The notes beneath the pieces are model-generated. The model was not told the DNA's origin and ran no database searches. It saw nothing but the letters and a program-made list of their open reading frames with translations. 64,000 bases of DNA from Asterias rubens (Eukaryota; Echinodermata; Asteroidea; Forcipulatida; Asteriidae), in assembly GCF_902459465.1 (NCBI RefSeq), contig NC_047066.1, positions 13,581,047 through 13,645,046 of the forward strand, given 5' to 3'. Below are positions 53,270-64,000 of this stretch, piece after piece (within the stretch, counting starts at the first letter, position 1; the number at the start of each line of letters is the position of its first letter). The translations under genes and the position numbers were made by a program.

Positions 53270-53836
53270 CTTTCTTCCTTCAGCTGTTGTTTATGTGTTT
53301 ATCACATCAACATCATTGCGCAAACTTGTAAGTTCCATCCAACCGCATGAAAATGCGTGATGACAGGAACGTGCGCAAGTACCACATAACCAGGGTCGCG
53401 CAGTTTACATGTTCCAAAACTTGTTCTAGTCGCAGGGGGTGTGTAGTTCGCTAGAAACTACTCATTTTTATAATTTCATCTATATTGCGCTGATGGTTTT
53501 TATTCGTTCACTAACTCTTGTAAATAATATATCACTTTAAAATAGCCAAAATAGATATGAAGCAATAACAACGTTTAAGTACAGGGCGGAGTAGGCCTGC
53601 TGGTTTGAGTCTACCTGCATGCACTTGGGCGTTGGTGGGACTAAAACAAGTTTATTTACTACATCCGATTGGGGGAGGAGGAGGCGGGGCGGAATTATGT
53701 GTGAAAAAAGGGGTCACACTTTTTAACCCCACTCCCACTAATCAACATAGAGAATCGTTACCGCGGTAATGCTTCTGAGCTTGTATTCCTATAGAGATTA
53801 TTCTTCCTATTGTGGACATAATATTCAACTCTGAAA

Positions 53837-54178
53837 ATGAATAGAAAGAAGTACACAGCAGCTTTGGTATATATGTACGGGTATGGAAAAAGGGTACTTG
53901 TGATTTTTCTCCCCAAAACTGATTATAAAAAGATCGTGTTACTATACTCCTCTAATGAATTTTTTTCCTACGTTGACATAAATCGCCGTGGAGTCTGGGC
54001 AGTATCTCAAAAACGCGATCACCTTTTTGAAATGAAAATTCGCAGGTTAATTCTAGTATTAGGCCCACTGCATTATAAAGTGGGGTTTACAGTTCAAACC
54101 AACAATGCTTTTAACAACAAACACTGTTTTTTGGCCAAAAACCGATTGTTACAGTACCGGAACTATATCCCCCTTTGA
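53837..54178 (+). CDS. unrecognised open frame, 113 residues, doubtful
   Basis: ATG at 53837, stop TGA at 54176. Basic, Tyr/Lys/Arg-rich (MNRKKYTAALVYMYGYGKRV at the start); no signal peptide, no motif I know. It lies about 570 bases from, and divergent to, the candidate first exon of the TIR-HEAT gene. Probably chance or part of a repeat. Confidence 0.15.
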   Translation: MNRKKYTAALVYMYGYGKRVLVIFLPKTDYKKIVLLYSSNEFFSYVDINRRGVWAVSQKRDHLFEMKIRRLILVLGPLHYKVGFTVQTNNAFNNKHCFLAKNRLLQYRNYIPL

Positions 54179-54723
54179 TAATTCTTCTACCGTGAAAAGT
54201 TTCGAACCCTATCAAGGGAAACTGACTGGGTAAATTGTAAATGATTTTGAGTTGAACAAAGACAAATTAACTGGAGTGGGATATAGACCAAAGACCTCCG
54301 GGTTTTGGCAGAGATTTTTTAATTACAAAAGGAAACTTGTCAAAGTAAAACTTGTCAAAGCAAAAGGAAACTTGTCAAAGTAAAGCGTTTGGTAATTACA
54401 TTAATGGGCATTACCAGCAATGACATACAGATACTGGAAGTAATTAAGTTAGAAGAAAAATATATACCAATTTGAAAACAGGGAGTTAAGTTAATACACA
54501 GTTGAGTTATGAATAAATTGCAGAGAAAGCTAAGATGGACTTTTATGAAAATACACGAAACTTATAAATTCCATGAAATGTTCATTAATGGAGTGGATTA
54601 ACAGTTCACGAGTTGGTTCATGAACTGATGCTGTGATGAACATGTCAAGAACTGTTTGATGCATGGACTAATCATGAAAATTCTTGAAAGTTCATCAAGT
54701 CATGAATTCCATCGTGCCTGGGG

Positions 54724-54955
54724 TAAATGGACCCTTTTCAGGAAACATGCTTATTTCATTCTCGCATGCGCACGGCCCCTGTTGGTTGGCAAACGTCATA
54801 GAGTTGTGCACCAAGCAGACGCACAATCGCGTCTGCATCACGCACCCATTCCCCGTGTATAAAACAGCCCTATCAATGTGCCCTAATTTTTTGCCAACTA
54901 AAATGCTAGTGCGCACGTGCTATGTGCAATTTACATATTTCATGAAAAGGGTACA
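54724..54955. repeat. fold-back MITE
   Basis: GACCCTTTTCAGGAAACATG, GCGCACG and GTTGGCAAA on the left are mirrored by TTTGCCAAC, GTGCGCACG and TTTCATGAAAAGGGTAC on the right. Confidence 0.6.
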
Positions 54956-54959
54956 ATGA

Positions 54960-56110
54960 TGCATAAAGCTATAAACATGTATAATAGCTATAGTTTGATG
55001 ACAAATCGTTAATAACAGGGTGGACCACGTGAAGGTTGTCATCTCCCACCCCACAAATAACAGTTAAAGGAATCTTAATACATCATTAATGGGTATTTAA
55101 CACCCTATAAATAAACACTAAAGACAATGTCATGACCTTGTAATTAAAAAAAATTGTTTGGTGCATATATAGAGCTATACAAATAAGTATTATATAGCTC
55201 TATTGTTGGATGACAATTAGTTAATAACAGGGTGGACCACGTGAAGGTTGTCATCTCCCACCCCACAAATAACAGTTAAAGGAATCTTAATACATCGTTA
55301 ATGGGTACTAAACACCCTATAAATAACACTTAAGACAATGTCATGACCTTGTAATTAAAAAATTAGTTTGGTGCATAAAGCTATACAAATAAGTATTATT
55401 AGCTCTAATGTTTGATGACAATTAGTTAATAACAGGGTGGACCACGTGAAGGTTGTCATCTAACTCCCACCCCACAAATAACAGTTGAAGGAATCTTAAT
55501 ACATCATTAATTGGTAATTAACACCCTATAAATAAACACTAAAGACAATGTCATGACCTTGTATTTGAAAAAAATTGTTTGGTGCATAGAGCTATACAAA
55601 CAAGTATTATATAGCTCTATTGTTGGATGACAATTAGTTAACAACAGGGTGGACCACGTGAAGGTTGTCATCTCCCACCCCACAAATAACAGTTAAAGGA
55701 ATCTTAATACATCATTAATGGGTACTAAACAGCCATTAAATAAACACTAGAGACAATGTCATGACCTTGTAATTAAAAAATTAGTTTGGTGCATAGAGCT
55801 ATACAAACTAGTATTATATAGCTCTATTATTGATGACAATTAGTTAACAACAGGGTGGACCACGCGAAGGTTGTCATCTCCCACCCCACAATCAGTTAAA
55901 GGGGATCTTTATACATCGTTAATGGGTACTCAACACACTATAAATAAACACTAAAGACAACGTCATGACCTTGTAATTATAAAACCTTGTTAATGAGAAC
56001 TCAATTACCTTAATGAATACCATGGACAATGTCAAGACCTTTGTAAGCAAAAACCTTGTTAATGAGTACTCAAACACAGACAAGGTCATGAACTTTGACA
56101 TTACAAACTT
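54960..56110. repeat. five tandem copies of a ~209-bp repeat
   Basis: GGTGGACCACGTGAAGGTTG begins at 55019, 55231, 55436, 55648 and (with CACGCG for CACGTG) 55854, so the spacings are 212, 205, 212 and 206. Each unit also has GACAATGTCATGACCTTGTA and GCTATACAAAYWAGTATTAT. After the fifth copy the repeat decays into shorter AACCTTGTTAATGAG units. Confidence 0.88.
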
Positions 56111-56148
56111 TAGTTAACCCTATGTGTGTCACAATATTTTACATGTCC

Positions 56149-56540
56149 TCATACAGTAGATAATAATAATAAAAACATGGTGGCCACCATGTAAGGGTAC
56201 CACAGAACAGATAACATGTAAACAATAAGAATAATAAAAGTTACAATAGGAATTAAATAAACTTCATCCACAGTTAAGTACTTTAGCAATGAGGACAAAA
56301 ACTGTTTTATGTCAACTTCCAGGAATGAATAAAACAGGCCAATGAATAGTAAAATAAATAAAAAAAAAAGATTTTGCATTATTTTAATACTGTAGAAGGA
56401 AGGTCTCTTCGTCACCATTCCACCTTGATCTTTCTTGTGCTTGTCCCATCCATGTGACGCTTCCACATTCTCTTGTGTCGTCCATCCAAGGCCAACTTGG
56501 TCTGCCTCATTGTGTTCTTGGGGTTCATTCTGTTATACAA
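56149..56540 (-). other. open frame with two hydrophobic stretches, probably 3' UTR
   Basis: The minus-strand frame reads GLGWTTQENVEASHGWDKHK, then two hydrophobic segments (NLFFLFILLFIGLFYSFL and YLIPIVTFIILIVYMLSVLW) and stops at 56149. The exon just upstream on the same strand already ends in a stop (56623), so this lies where a 3' UTR is expected. AT-rich codons make hydrophobic frames cheap. Not recognised. Confidence 0.25.
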
Positions 56541-56622
56541 TGTGTCCATCTGCTGTCATGACGCCTTCGATGAGGTGGTGAAGCAAGAGTTTTATGGTAC
56601 TGCATAAGGTGGCTCAGCATCT

Positions 56623-56660
56623 TCACGTGTCCAACTCAAAGTTGTTTGACGCTGTTAATC
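56623..56660 (-). CDS. last coding exon of an unrecognised minus-strand gene
   Basis: Minus-strand acceptor TGATCATATTATTACAG is strong. Using the phase left by the exon at 57011-57146 (one base, G), it reads GLTASNNFELDT and stops at TGA (56623-56625). Confidence 0.6.
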
Positions 56661-56708
56661 CTGTAATAATATGATCAAACATAAATAAAAAACAGTTTTA
56701 ACTGTTTT

Positions 56709-56827
56709 TTGTGGTCATTATTACACACTCATCTTTGACCTTTAAACTCAAATCTTAGTTTAAAAACTAAGATTTAACTAAGATTTGAATTTAAAGGTCA
56801 AAGATGAGTGTATAATAATAACCACAA
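56709..56827. repeat. long inverted repeat, ~52-bp arms
   Basis: TTGTGGTCATTATTACACAC ... CAAATCTTAGTT is mirrored by AACTAAGATTTG ... GTGTATAATAATAACCACAA around 15 bases. It lies in the intron between the last two exons of the minus-strand gene. Confidence 0.8.
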
Positions 56828-57010
56828 CAATGGCTTTTTATAAAGCATGCATATCTCTCACTCAGTGACGCTCCTGGCAGTTTAACATACAGTATTCGTG
56901 CAAGGTAATATGGGACTATGTTTTAATTATAAGACGTAAGAAATGTATAAATTCTGCACTTTAATGGATTTCTAAACTTTCAGCTCAAGCTTAGCTAAAA
57001 GAGATCCTAC

Positions 57011-57146
57011 CTTCAAACTTCACTTGGGACCCTGGTATGTAGCTGAGAAATACTTGATGTCCATCTCCTCGAGCTATGATGTATCTCTCTTTGTACTGTG
57101 TCGTCACATCTTCATGGTCCATATTGACGGAGGGCAGAAAAGCAGT
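57011..57146 (-). CDS. penultimate coding exon of an unrecognised minus-strand gene
   Basis: Minus-strand acceptor: T-rich tract then GATTGTGAAG|ACT; donor GAAG|GTAGGAT. 45 codons plus one base: TAFLPSVNMDHEDVTTQYKE, RYIIARGDGHQVFLSYIPGS, QVKFE. Mixed, protein-like composition with both splice sites and a matching next exon. I do not recognise the family. Exon-like copies in the array upstream end in phase 1, whereas this exon opens in phase 0, so their direct splicing is not supported. Confidence 0.6.
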
Positions 57147-57215
57147 CTTCACAATCATCCGAAAGAAAAAAACAATGTACTCACATCAGAACAAACCATA
57201 TGAAAACAAATATAG

Positions 57216-57400
57216 ATCATCAGGGCCCAATTTACAACACTGCTTAAGCTCAAAAGGGAACTAAGCACAAAATACTTATGCCAAAATACCGTGTCACATG
57301 TACAATTTATGACTAGTATCCTGCTTTTGTTTTGCTTAGCAGAAAACTGTTTAGCAATATTTTCTGCTTAAACAGCCAGATGAAATTTGGCCCTGATGAC
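57216..57400. repeat. MITE, ~185 bp
   Basis: ATCAGGGCCCAATTT and AAATTTGGCCCTGAT are the inverted ends; TGCTTAAGC and GCTTAGCAGAAA stretches lie inside. Minus-strand frames across it are chance. Confidence 0.75.
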
Positions 57401-57479
57401 AAAACAGCAAGATGCTGAATTAAGAAGAACTTTTTGAGATACGAACGTAGTCTTGTTTGTCTACAGAAAAAAATGTACT

Positions 57480-60400
57480 CCTTTTGAAGTAGAAAGTGAG
57501 GCATCCAGATACAGTGACAGGTCGATTTCAGCAACTCCGTTAGATGGTTCAGTCAATGTCACAGTCAGTCATCAAAGAGTCAACCTGAAGAGCACATCAA
57601 AAGAAAACTTTAAAAAAAACGGTTGTGAAATAAATATAGCTTTAAACAGATTGGATTTGTTAAAAAAATTCTTTTTCTAAAGAAAAAATATCTACCTTTT
57701 GAAGTAGAGAGTGAGGCGTCAAGATACAGCGACAGGTCGATTCCAGCACTTCCGTTAGATGGTTCAGTCAACGCCCCGGTCAGAATGACGTGTGCAGTTT
57801 CAAGTCGACTCCCATAGGCAGATGGTTCCACATTTCATCATTGCAGTAAATAAAAAAACAAATACATACAATCAAAAAATGCATTTAGAAACCGAGTTAT
57901 TTCTATTTAGTTTAGGATTATATTCAGTGCAATAGATGGTATGGGTGGTTGTTACATATGACCTTGTGAACCATGACGGATGAAGGTGCAAGTTTGGTTA
58001 GTAGAGTAATGAATAAAATGGCATTCCTTTAAAGATTGTGTCAAAATACTAGTTATGTTTTTCTTGAATGTAAAAATAACAGAAACAACATCTACTTGTT
58101 GAAGTAGAGAATGAGACAGCCAGATACAGCGTCAGGTCGATCCCTGTAACCCCATTAGGCGGTTCAGTCAACGTCCCAGTCAGTCATCAAACAGCCAACC
58201 TGAATACCAATCAAATACAACTAAAACAGGAAAATGCTGAATTAAATAGAGCTTTTACAGATTGATATTGTTCAAAACTTCTTTTTCTAAAGAAAAAAAG
58301 TATACCTTTTGAAGTAGAGAGTGAGGCGTCCAGATACAACAACAGGTCGATTCCAGCAACTCCGTTTGAAGGTTCAGTCAACGTCCCGGTCAGTAATGAA
58401 ACAGCCAACCTGAATAGCACATCAAAAGAAAAATTTGAAAAAGAAGTTTCTGAATTAAATGGAGCTTCATACACATTGGAATTGTTAAAAACTTCTTTAT
58501 CTAAAGAAAAAATATCCACCTTTTCAAGTAGAGGGCGAGGCGTCCAGATACAGCGACAGGTCGATTCCAGCACTTCCGTTAGATGGTCCAGTCAACGTCA
58601 CGGTCAGTCGTCAAACGCCAACCTGAATAACACATCAACAGAAAACTAAAGAAAAAAAAGGTTCTGAATTAAAAAGAGCTTTATACAGATTGGAATTGTT
58701 AAAAACTTCTTCACTTAAGGAACAAGTATCTACCTTATGAAGTAGAGAGTGAGGCATCCAGATACAGCGACAGGTCGATTCCAGCAACTCCGTTAGATGG
58801 TTCAGTCAACGTCCCGGTCAGTAATCAAACAGCCAACCTGAATAACACATCAACAAAAAACTATAAAGAAAATGTTCTGAATTAAATAGAGCTTTAAACA
58901 GATTGGATTTGTTAAAAACTTCTTTATCGTAAGAAAAAATATCCACCTTAGAAGGTGAGGCGTCCAGCTACAGCAACAGGTCGATTCCAGCAACTCTGTT
59001 AGATGGTTCAGTCAACGTCCCGGTCAGTCATCAAACAGCCAACCTGAATAACACATCAAAAGAAAACTATAAAGAAAAGGTTCTGAATTAAATAGAGCTT
59101 TAAACAGATTGGATTTGTTAAAAACTTCTTTATCGTAAGAAAAAATATCCACCTTAGAAGGTGAGGCGTCCGGCTACAGCAACAGGTCGATTCCAGCAAC
59201 TCCGTTAGATGGTTCAGTCAACGTCCCGGTCAGTCATGAAAGAGCCAACCTGAATAACATATCAAAAGAAAAATTAAAACAAAGAAGTTTCTGAATTAAA
59301 TAGAGATTTAAACAGATTGGATTTGTTAAAAACTTCTTTGTCTAAAGAAAAAATATCCACCTTTTGAAGTAGAGAGTTAGGCGTCCAGATACAGCGACAG
59401 GTCGATTTCAGCAACTCCGTTGGATGGTTCAGTCAACGTCATGGTCTGAATGACATTTGCAGTTTCAAGCCGACTCCCATAGGCAGATGGTTCCACATTA
59501 CATCATTGCATAAAATAAAAAAACAAATACATACAATCAAAAAATGCATTTAGAAACCGAGTTTCTTCTAATTAGTTTGGGATTATATTCGGTGCGATAG
59601 ATGGTGTGGGTGGTTGTTACATATGACCCTGTGAACCATGACGGATGGAGGTGCAAGTTTGGTTAGTAGAGTAATGAATAAAATGGCATACCTTTAGAGA
59701 TTGTGTCAAAATACTAGTGAGGTTTTTCTTGAATGTAAAATTAACAGAAACAAAATCTACTTGTTGAAGTAGAGAATGAGGCAGCCAGATACAGCGTCAG
59801 GTCGATCCCTGTAACCCCATTAGGCGGTTCAGTCAACGTCCCAGTCAGTCATCAAACAGCCAACCTGAATAACACATCAAATACAACTAAAACAGGAAAA
59901 TGCTGAATTAAATAGAGCTTTTACAGATTGATATTGTTCAAAACTTCTTTTTCTAAAGAAAAAAATATCTACCTTTTGAAGTAGAGAGTGAGGCGTCCAG
60001 ATACAGCAACAGGTCGATTCCAGCAACTCTGTTAGATGGTTCAGTCAACGTCCCGGTCAGTCAAAAAGCAGCCAACTTGAATAGTACATCAAAAGAAAAC
60101 TTTAAAAAAGAAGTTTCTGAATTAAATGGAGCTTCATACAGATTGGAATTGTTAAAAACTTCTTTATCTAAAGAAAAAATAGCCACCTTTCCAAGTAGAG
60201 GGTGAGGCATCCAGATACAGCGACATGTCGATTCCAGCAACTCTGTTAGATGGTTCAGTCAACGTCCCGGTCAGTAATCAAACAGCCACCCTGAATAACA
60301 CATAAAAAAAAACTAAAGAAAAAAAAGGTTCTGAATTAAATGGAGCTTTATACAGATTGGATTTGTTAAAAACGTCTTTATCGTAAGAAAAAATATCCAC

Positions 60401-63400
60401 CTTAGAAGGTGAGGCGTCCAGCTACAGCAACAGGTCGATTCCAGCAACTCTGTTAGACGGTTCAGTGAATGTCCCGGTCAGTCAGCAAACAGCCAACCTG
60501 AATAACACATCAAAAGAAAACTATAAAGAAAAGGTTCTGAATTAAATAGAGCTTTAAACAGATTGGATTTGTTAAAAACTTCTTTATCGTAAGAAAAAAT
60601 ATCCACCTTAGAAGGTGAGGCGTCCAGCTACAGCAACAGGTCGATTCCAGCAACTCCGTTAGATGGTTCAGTCAACGTCCCGGTCAGTCATGAAAGAGCC
60701 AACCTGAATAACATATCAAAAGAAAAATTAAAACAAAGAAGTTTCTGAATTAAATAGAGATTTAAACAGATTGGATTTGTTAACAACTTCTCTGTCTAAA
60801 GAAAAAATATCCACCTTTTGAAGTAGAGAGTTAGGCGTCCAGATACAGCGACAGGTCGATTTCAGCAACTCCGTTGGATGGTTCAGTCAACGTCATGGTC
60901 CGAATGACATTTGCAGTTTCAAGCCGACTCCCATAGGCAGATGGTTCCACATTACATCATTGCATAAAATAAAAAAACAAATACATACAATCAAAAAATG
61001 CATTTAGAAACCGAGTTTCTTCTAATTAGTTTGGGATTATATTCGGTGCGATAGATGGTGTGGGTGGTTGTTACATATGACCCTGTGAACCATGACGGAT
61101 GGAGGTGCAAGTTTGGTTAGTAGAGTAATGAATAAAATGGCATACCTTTAGAGATTGTGTCAAAATACAAGTGAGGTTTTTCTTGAATGTAAAAATAACA
61201 GAAACAAAATCTACTTGTTGAAGTAGAGAATGAGGCAGCCAGATACAGCGTCAGGTCGATCCATGTAACCCCATTAGGCGGTTCAGTCAACGTCCCAGTC
61301 AGTCATCAAACAGCCAACCTGAATAACACATCAAATACAACTAAAACAGGAAAATGCTGAATTAAATAGAGCTTTTACAGATTGATATTGTTCAAAACTT
61401 CTTTTTCTAAAGAAAAAATATCTACCTTTTGAAGTAGAGAGTGAGGCGTCCAGATACAGCAACAGGTCGATTCCAGCAACTCCGTTAGATGGTTCAGTCA
61501 ACGTCCCGGTCAGTCAAAAAGCAGCCAACCTGAATAACACATCAACAGAAAACTATAAAGAAAAGGTTCTGAATTAAATAGAGCTTTAAACAGATTGGAT
61601 TTTTTAAAAACTTCTTTATCGTAAGAAAAAATATCCACCAGCTACAGCAACAGGTCGATTCCAGCAACTCCGTTAGACGGTTCAGTCAACGTCCCGGTCA
61701 GTCATCAAACAGCCAACCTGAATAACACATCAAAAGAAAACTATAAAGAAAAGGTTCTGAATTAAATAGAGCTTTAAACAGATTGGATTTGTTAAAAACT
61801 TCTGTATTGTAAGAAAAAATATCCACCTTAGAAGGTGAGGCGTCCAGCTACAGCAACAGGTCGATTCCAGCAACTCCGTTAGATGGTTCAGTCAACGTCC
61901 CGGTCAGTCATGAAAGAGCCAACCTGAATAACATATCAAAAGAAAAATTAAAACAAAGAAGTTTCTGAATTAAATAGAGATTTAAACAGATTGGATTTGT
62001 TAACAACTTCTTTGTCTAAAGAAAAAATATCCACCTTTTGAAGTAGAGAGTTAGGCGTCCAGATACAGCGACAGGTCGATTTCAGCAACTCCGTTGGATG
62101 GTTCAGTCAACGTCATGGTCCGAATGACATTTGCAGTTTCAAGCCGACTCCCATAGGCAGATGGTTCCACATTACATCATTGCATAAAATAAAAAAACAA
62201 ATACATACAATCAAAAAATGCATTTAGAAACCGAGTTTCTTCTAATTAGTTTGGGATTATATTCGGTGCGATAGATGGTGTGGGTGGTTGTTACATATGA
62301 CCCTGTGAACCATGACGGATGGAGGTGCAAGTTTGGTTAGTAGAGTAATTAATAAAATGGCATACCTTTAGAAATTGTGTCAAAATACTAGTGAGGTTTT
62401 TCTTGAATGTAAAATTAAAAATCTACTTGTTGAAGTAGAGAATGAGGCAGCAAAATACAGCGTCAGGTCGATCCCTGTAACCCCATTAGGCGGTTCAGTC
62501 AACGTCCCAGTCAGTCATCAAACAGCCAACCTGAATAACACATCAAATACAACTAAAACAGGAAAATGCTGAATTAAATAGAGCTTTTACAGATTGAAAT
62601 TGTTCAAAACTTCTTTTTCTAAAGAAAAAATATCTACCTTTTGAAGTAGAGAGTGAGGCGTCCAGATACAGCAACAGGTCGATTCCAGCAACTCCGTTAG
62701 ATGGTTCAGTCAACGTCCCAGTCAGTCAAAAAGCAGCCAACCTGAATAGCACATCAACAGAAAACTTTAAAAAAGAAGTTTCTGAATTAAATGGAGCTTC
62801 ATACAGACTGGAATTGTTAAAAACTTCTTTATCTAAAGAAAAAATATCCACCTTTTCAAGTAGAGGGCGAGGCGTCCAGATACAGCGACAGGTCGATTCC
62901 AGCACTTCCGTTAGATGGTCCAGTCAACGTCACGGTCAGTCGTCAAACGCCAACCTGAATAACACATAAAAAAAAACTAAAGAAAAAAAAGGTTCTGAAT
63001 TAAATGGAGCTTTATACAGATTGGATTTGTTAAAAACTTCTTTATCGTAAGAAAAAATATCCACCTTAGAAGGTGAGGCGTCCAGCTACAGCAACAGGTC
63101 GATTCCAGCAACTCTGTTAGACGGTTCAGTGAATGTCCCGGTCAGTCATCAAACAGCCAACCTGAATAACACATCAAAAGAAAACTATAAAGAAAAGGTT
63201 CTGAATTAAATAGAGCTTTAAACAGATTGGATTTGTTAAAAACTTCTTTATCGTAAGAAAAAATATCCACCTTAGAAGGTGAGGCGTCCAGCTACAGCAA
63301 CAGGTCGATTCCAGCAACTCCGTTAGATGGTTCAGTCAACGTCCCGGTCAGTCATGAAAGAGCCAACCTGAATAACATATCAAAAGAAAAATTAAAACAA

Positions 63401-64000
63401 AGAAGTTTCTGAATTAAATAGAGATTTAAACAGATTGGATTTGTTAACAACTTCTTTGTCTAAAGAAAAAATATCCACCTTTTGAAGTAGAGAGTTAGGC
63501 GTCCAGATACAGCGACAGGTCGATTTCAGCAACTCCGTTGGATGGTTCAGTCAACGTCATGGTCCGAATGACATTTGCAGTTTCAAGCCGACTCCCATAG
63601 GCAGATGGTTCCACATTACATCATTGCATAAAATAAAAAAACAAATACATACAATCAAAAAATGCATTTAGAAACCGAGTTTCTTCTAATTAGTTTGGGA
63701 TTATATTCGGTGCGATAGATGGTGTGGGTGGTTGTTACATATGACCCTGTGAACCATGACGGATGGAGGTGCAAGTTTGGTTAGTAGAGTAATGAATAAA
63801 ATGGCATACCTTTAGAGATTGTGTCAAAATACAAGTGAGGTTTTTCTTGAATGTAAAAATAACAGAAACAAAATCTACTTGTTGAAGTAGAGAATGAGGC
63901 AGCCAGATACAGCGTCAGGTCGATCCCTGTAACCCCATTAGGCGGTTCAGTCAACGTCCCAGTCAGTCATCAAACAGCCAACCTGAATAACACATCAAAT
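57480..64000 (-). repeat. higher-order tandem array with exon-like units (27 copies, open at right edge)
   Basis: The core CAGGTCGATT(C) gives 27 copies with GTCGA at 57521, 57736, 58136, 58346, 58560, 58774, 58980, 59186, 59401, 59801, 60013, 60227, 60434, 60640, 60855, 61255, 61466, 61654, 61860, 62075, 62467, 62678, 62892, 63098, 63304, 63519 and 63919. Spacing is 206-215 (once 188), with every fifth to seventh step 392-400 because of a long unit. Higher-order blocks between the long steps have 7, 6, 5 and 6 units (1665, 1454, 1212, 1452 bases). On the minus strand most units have a strong acceptor (GATGTGTTATTCAG), a 104-base core and a donor (AAAAG|GTAGATA or GTGGATA). Confidence 0.93.
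57696..57831 (-). CDS. least damaged long exon-like copy of the array
   Basis: Minus strand, open from 57831: EPSAYGSRLETAHVILTGAL, TEPSNGSAGIDLSLYLDASL, STSK, then donor G|GTAGATA. In the later long copies (near 59401, 60855, 62075, 63519) the same frame is broken by TAA in place of TCA (LYLDA then stop) and reads VIQTMTLTEP. The 5' border is not clear. It may be the ancestral exon from which the array grew; no family recognised. Confidence 0.35.

Noticed and set aside
56149..56466. Two-helix membrane protein as an independent gene
   Set aside because: It lies just after the stop of a minus-strand gene and is AT-rich. Kept only as a doubtful open frame.
58211..58573. 120-residue minus-strand protein
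   Set aside because: It reads straight through an intron-like spacer between two array units. No support as a continuous protein.
57480..64000. CRISPR array
   Set aside because: Units are ~210 bases with no unique spacers, in an animal genome. This is a tandem repeat.

Overview
This is animal nuclear DNA. It is AT-rich, with genes split by GT..AG introns, a cluster of intronless seven-transmembrane receptors, tRNA-headed SINEs, 3' tails of CR1/L2-type LINEs and a very dense load of short inverted-repeat (MITE-like) elements. The receptor style, the SINE core containing CTTCGGATGGGACGTAAAG, and a recurrent MITE ending in GTGTCCACTGCCTTTAA suggest an echinoderm, most likely a sea star. The organism is an inference; the gene structures are read directly from the sequence.

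Layout. 1-4200: no gene, several fold-back elements. 4207-5795 (+): a two-exon aspartate beta-hydroxylase-domain gene (ASPHD type), complete at 319 residues. 9604-53269 (-): one gene that I could rebuild exon by exon. Nine coding exons with matching splice phases give a 419-residue protein with an N-terminal TIR domain, a helical middle part and C-terminal HEAT repeats. Its fifth intron (13507-45834, 32.3 kb) holds, on the opposite strand, a complete cluster of seven intact rhodopsin-class receptor genes plus one wrecked copy (15.5-40.3 kb). 56623-57146 (-): the last two coding exons of another, unrecognised gene whose upstream part runs into a tandem array. 57480-64000: a higher-order tandem array of 27 copies of a ~210-bp unit, running off the right edge. 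Each unit carries an exon-like core with splice-like borders on the minus strand.

Receptor cluster. R1, R2 and R3 sit in a 4.14-kb unit repeated three times almost without change; their proteins differ at one to three residues. R4 starts at the end of the third unit. R5, R7 and R8 are older, diverged paralogues and R6 is a remnant. All share a cytoplasmic face that is nearly fixed, while extracellular ends and the outer halves of the helices differ, as expected for chemoreceptors tuned to different ligands. A conserved non-coding block lies upstream of the receptors and also occurs as orphans. Relics of LINE reverse transcriptase lie downstream of several of them and seem to have been copied along with the receptors.

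How it fits together. No operon logic applies. The notable relationships are (1) the nesting of a young, expanding receptor family in an intron of a TIR-HEAT gene, transcribed antisense to it, and (2) the expansion of an exon-like unit into a large array beside or inside the minus-strand gene at the right edge. Most of the remaining sequence is mobile-element debris, which I list where its ends can be seen.
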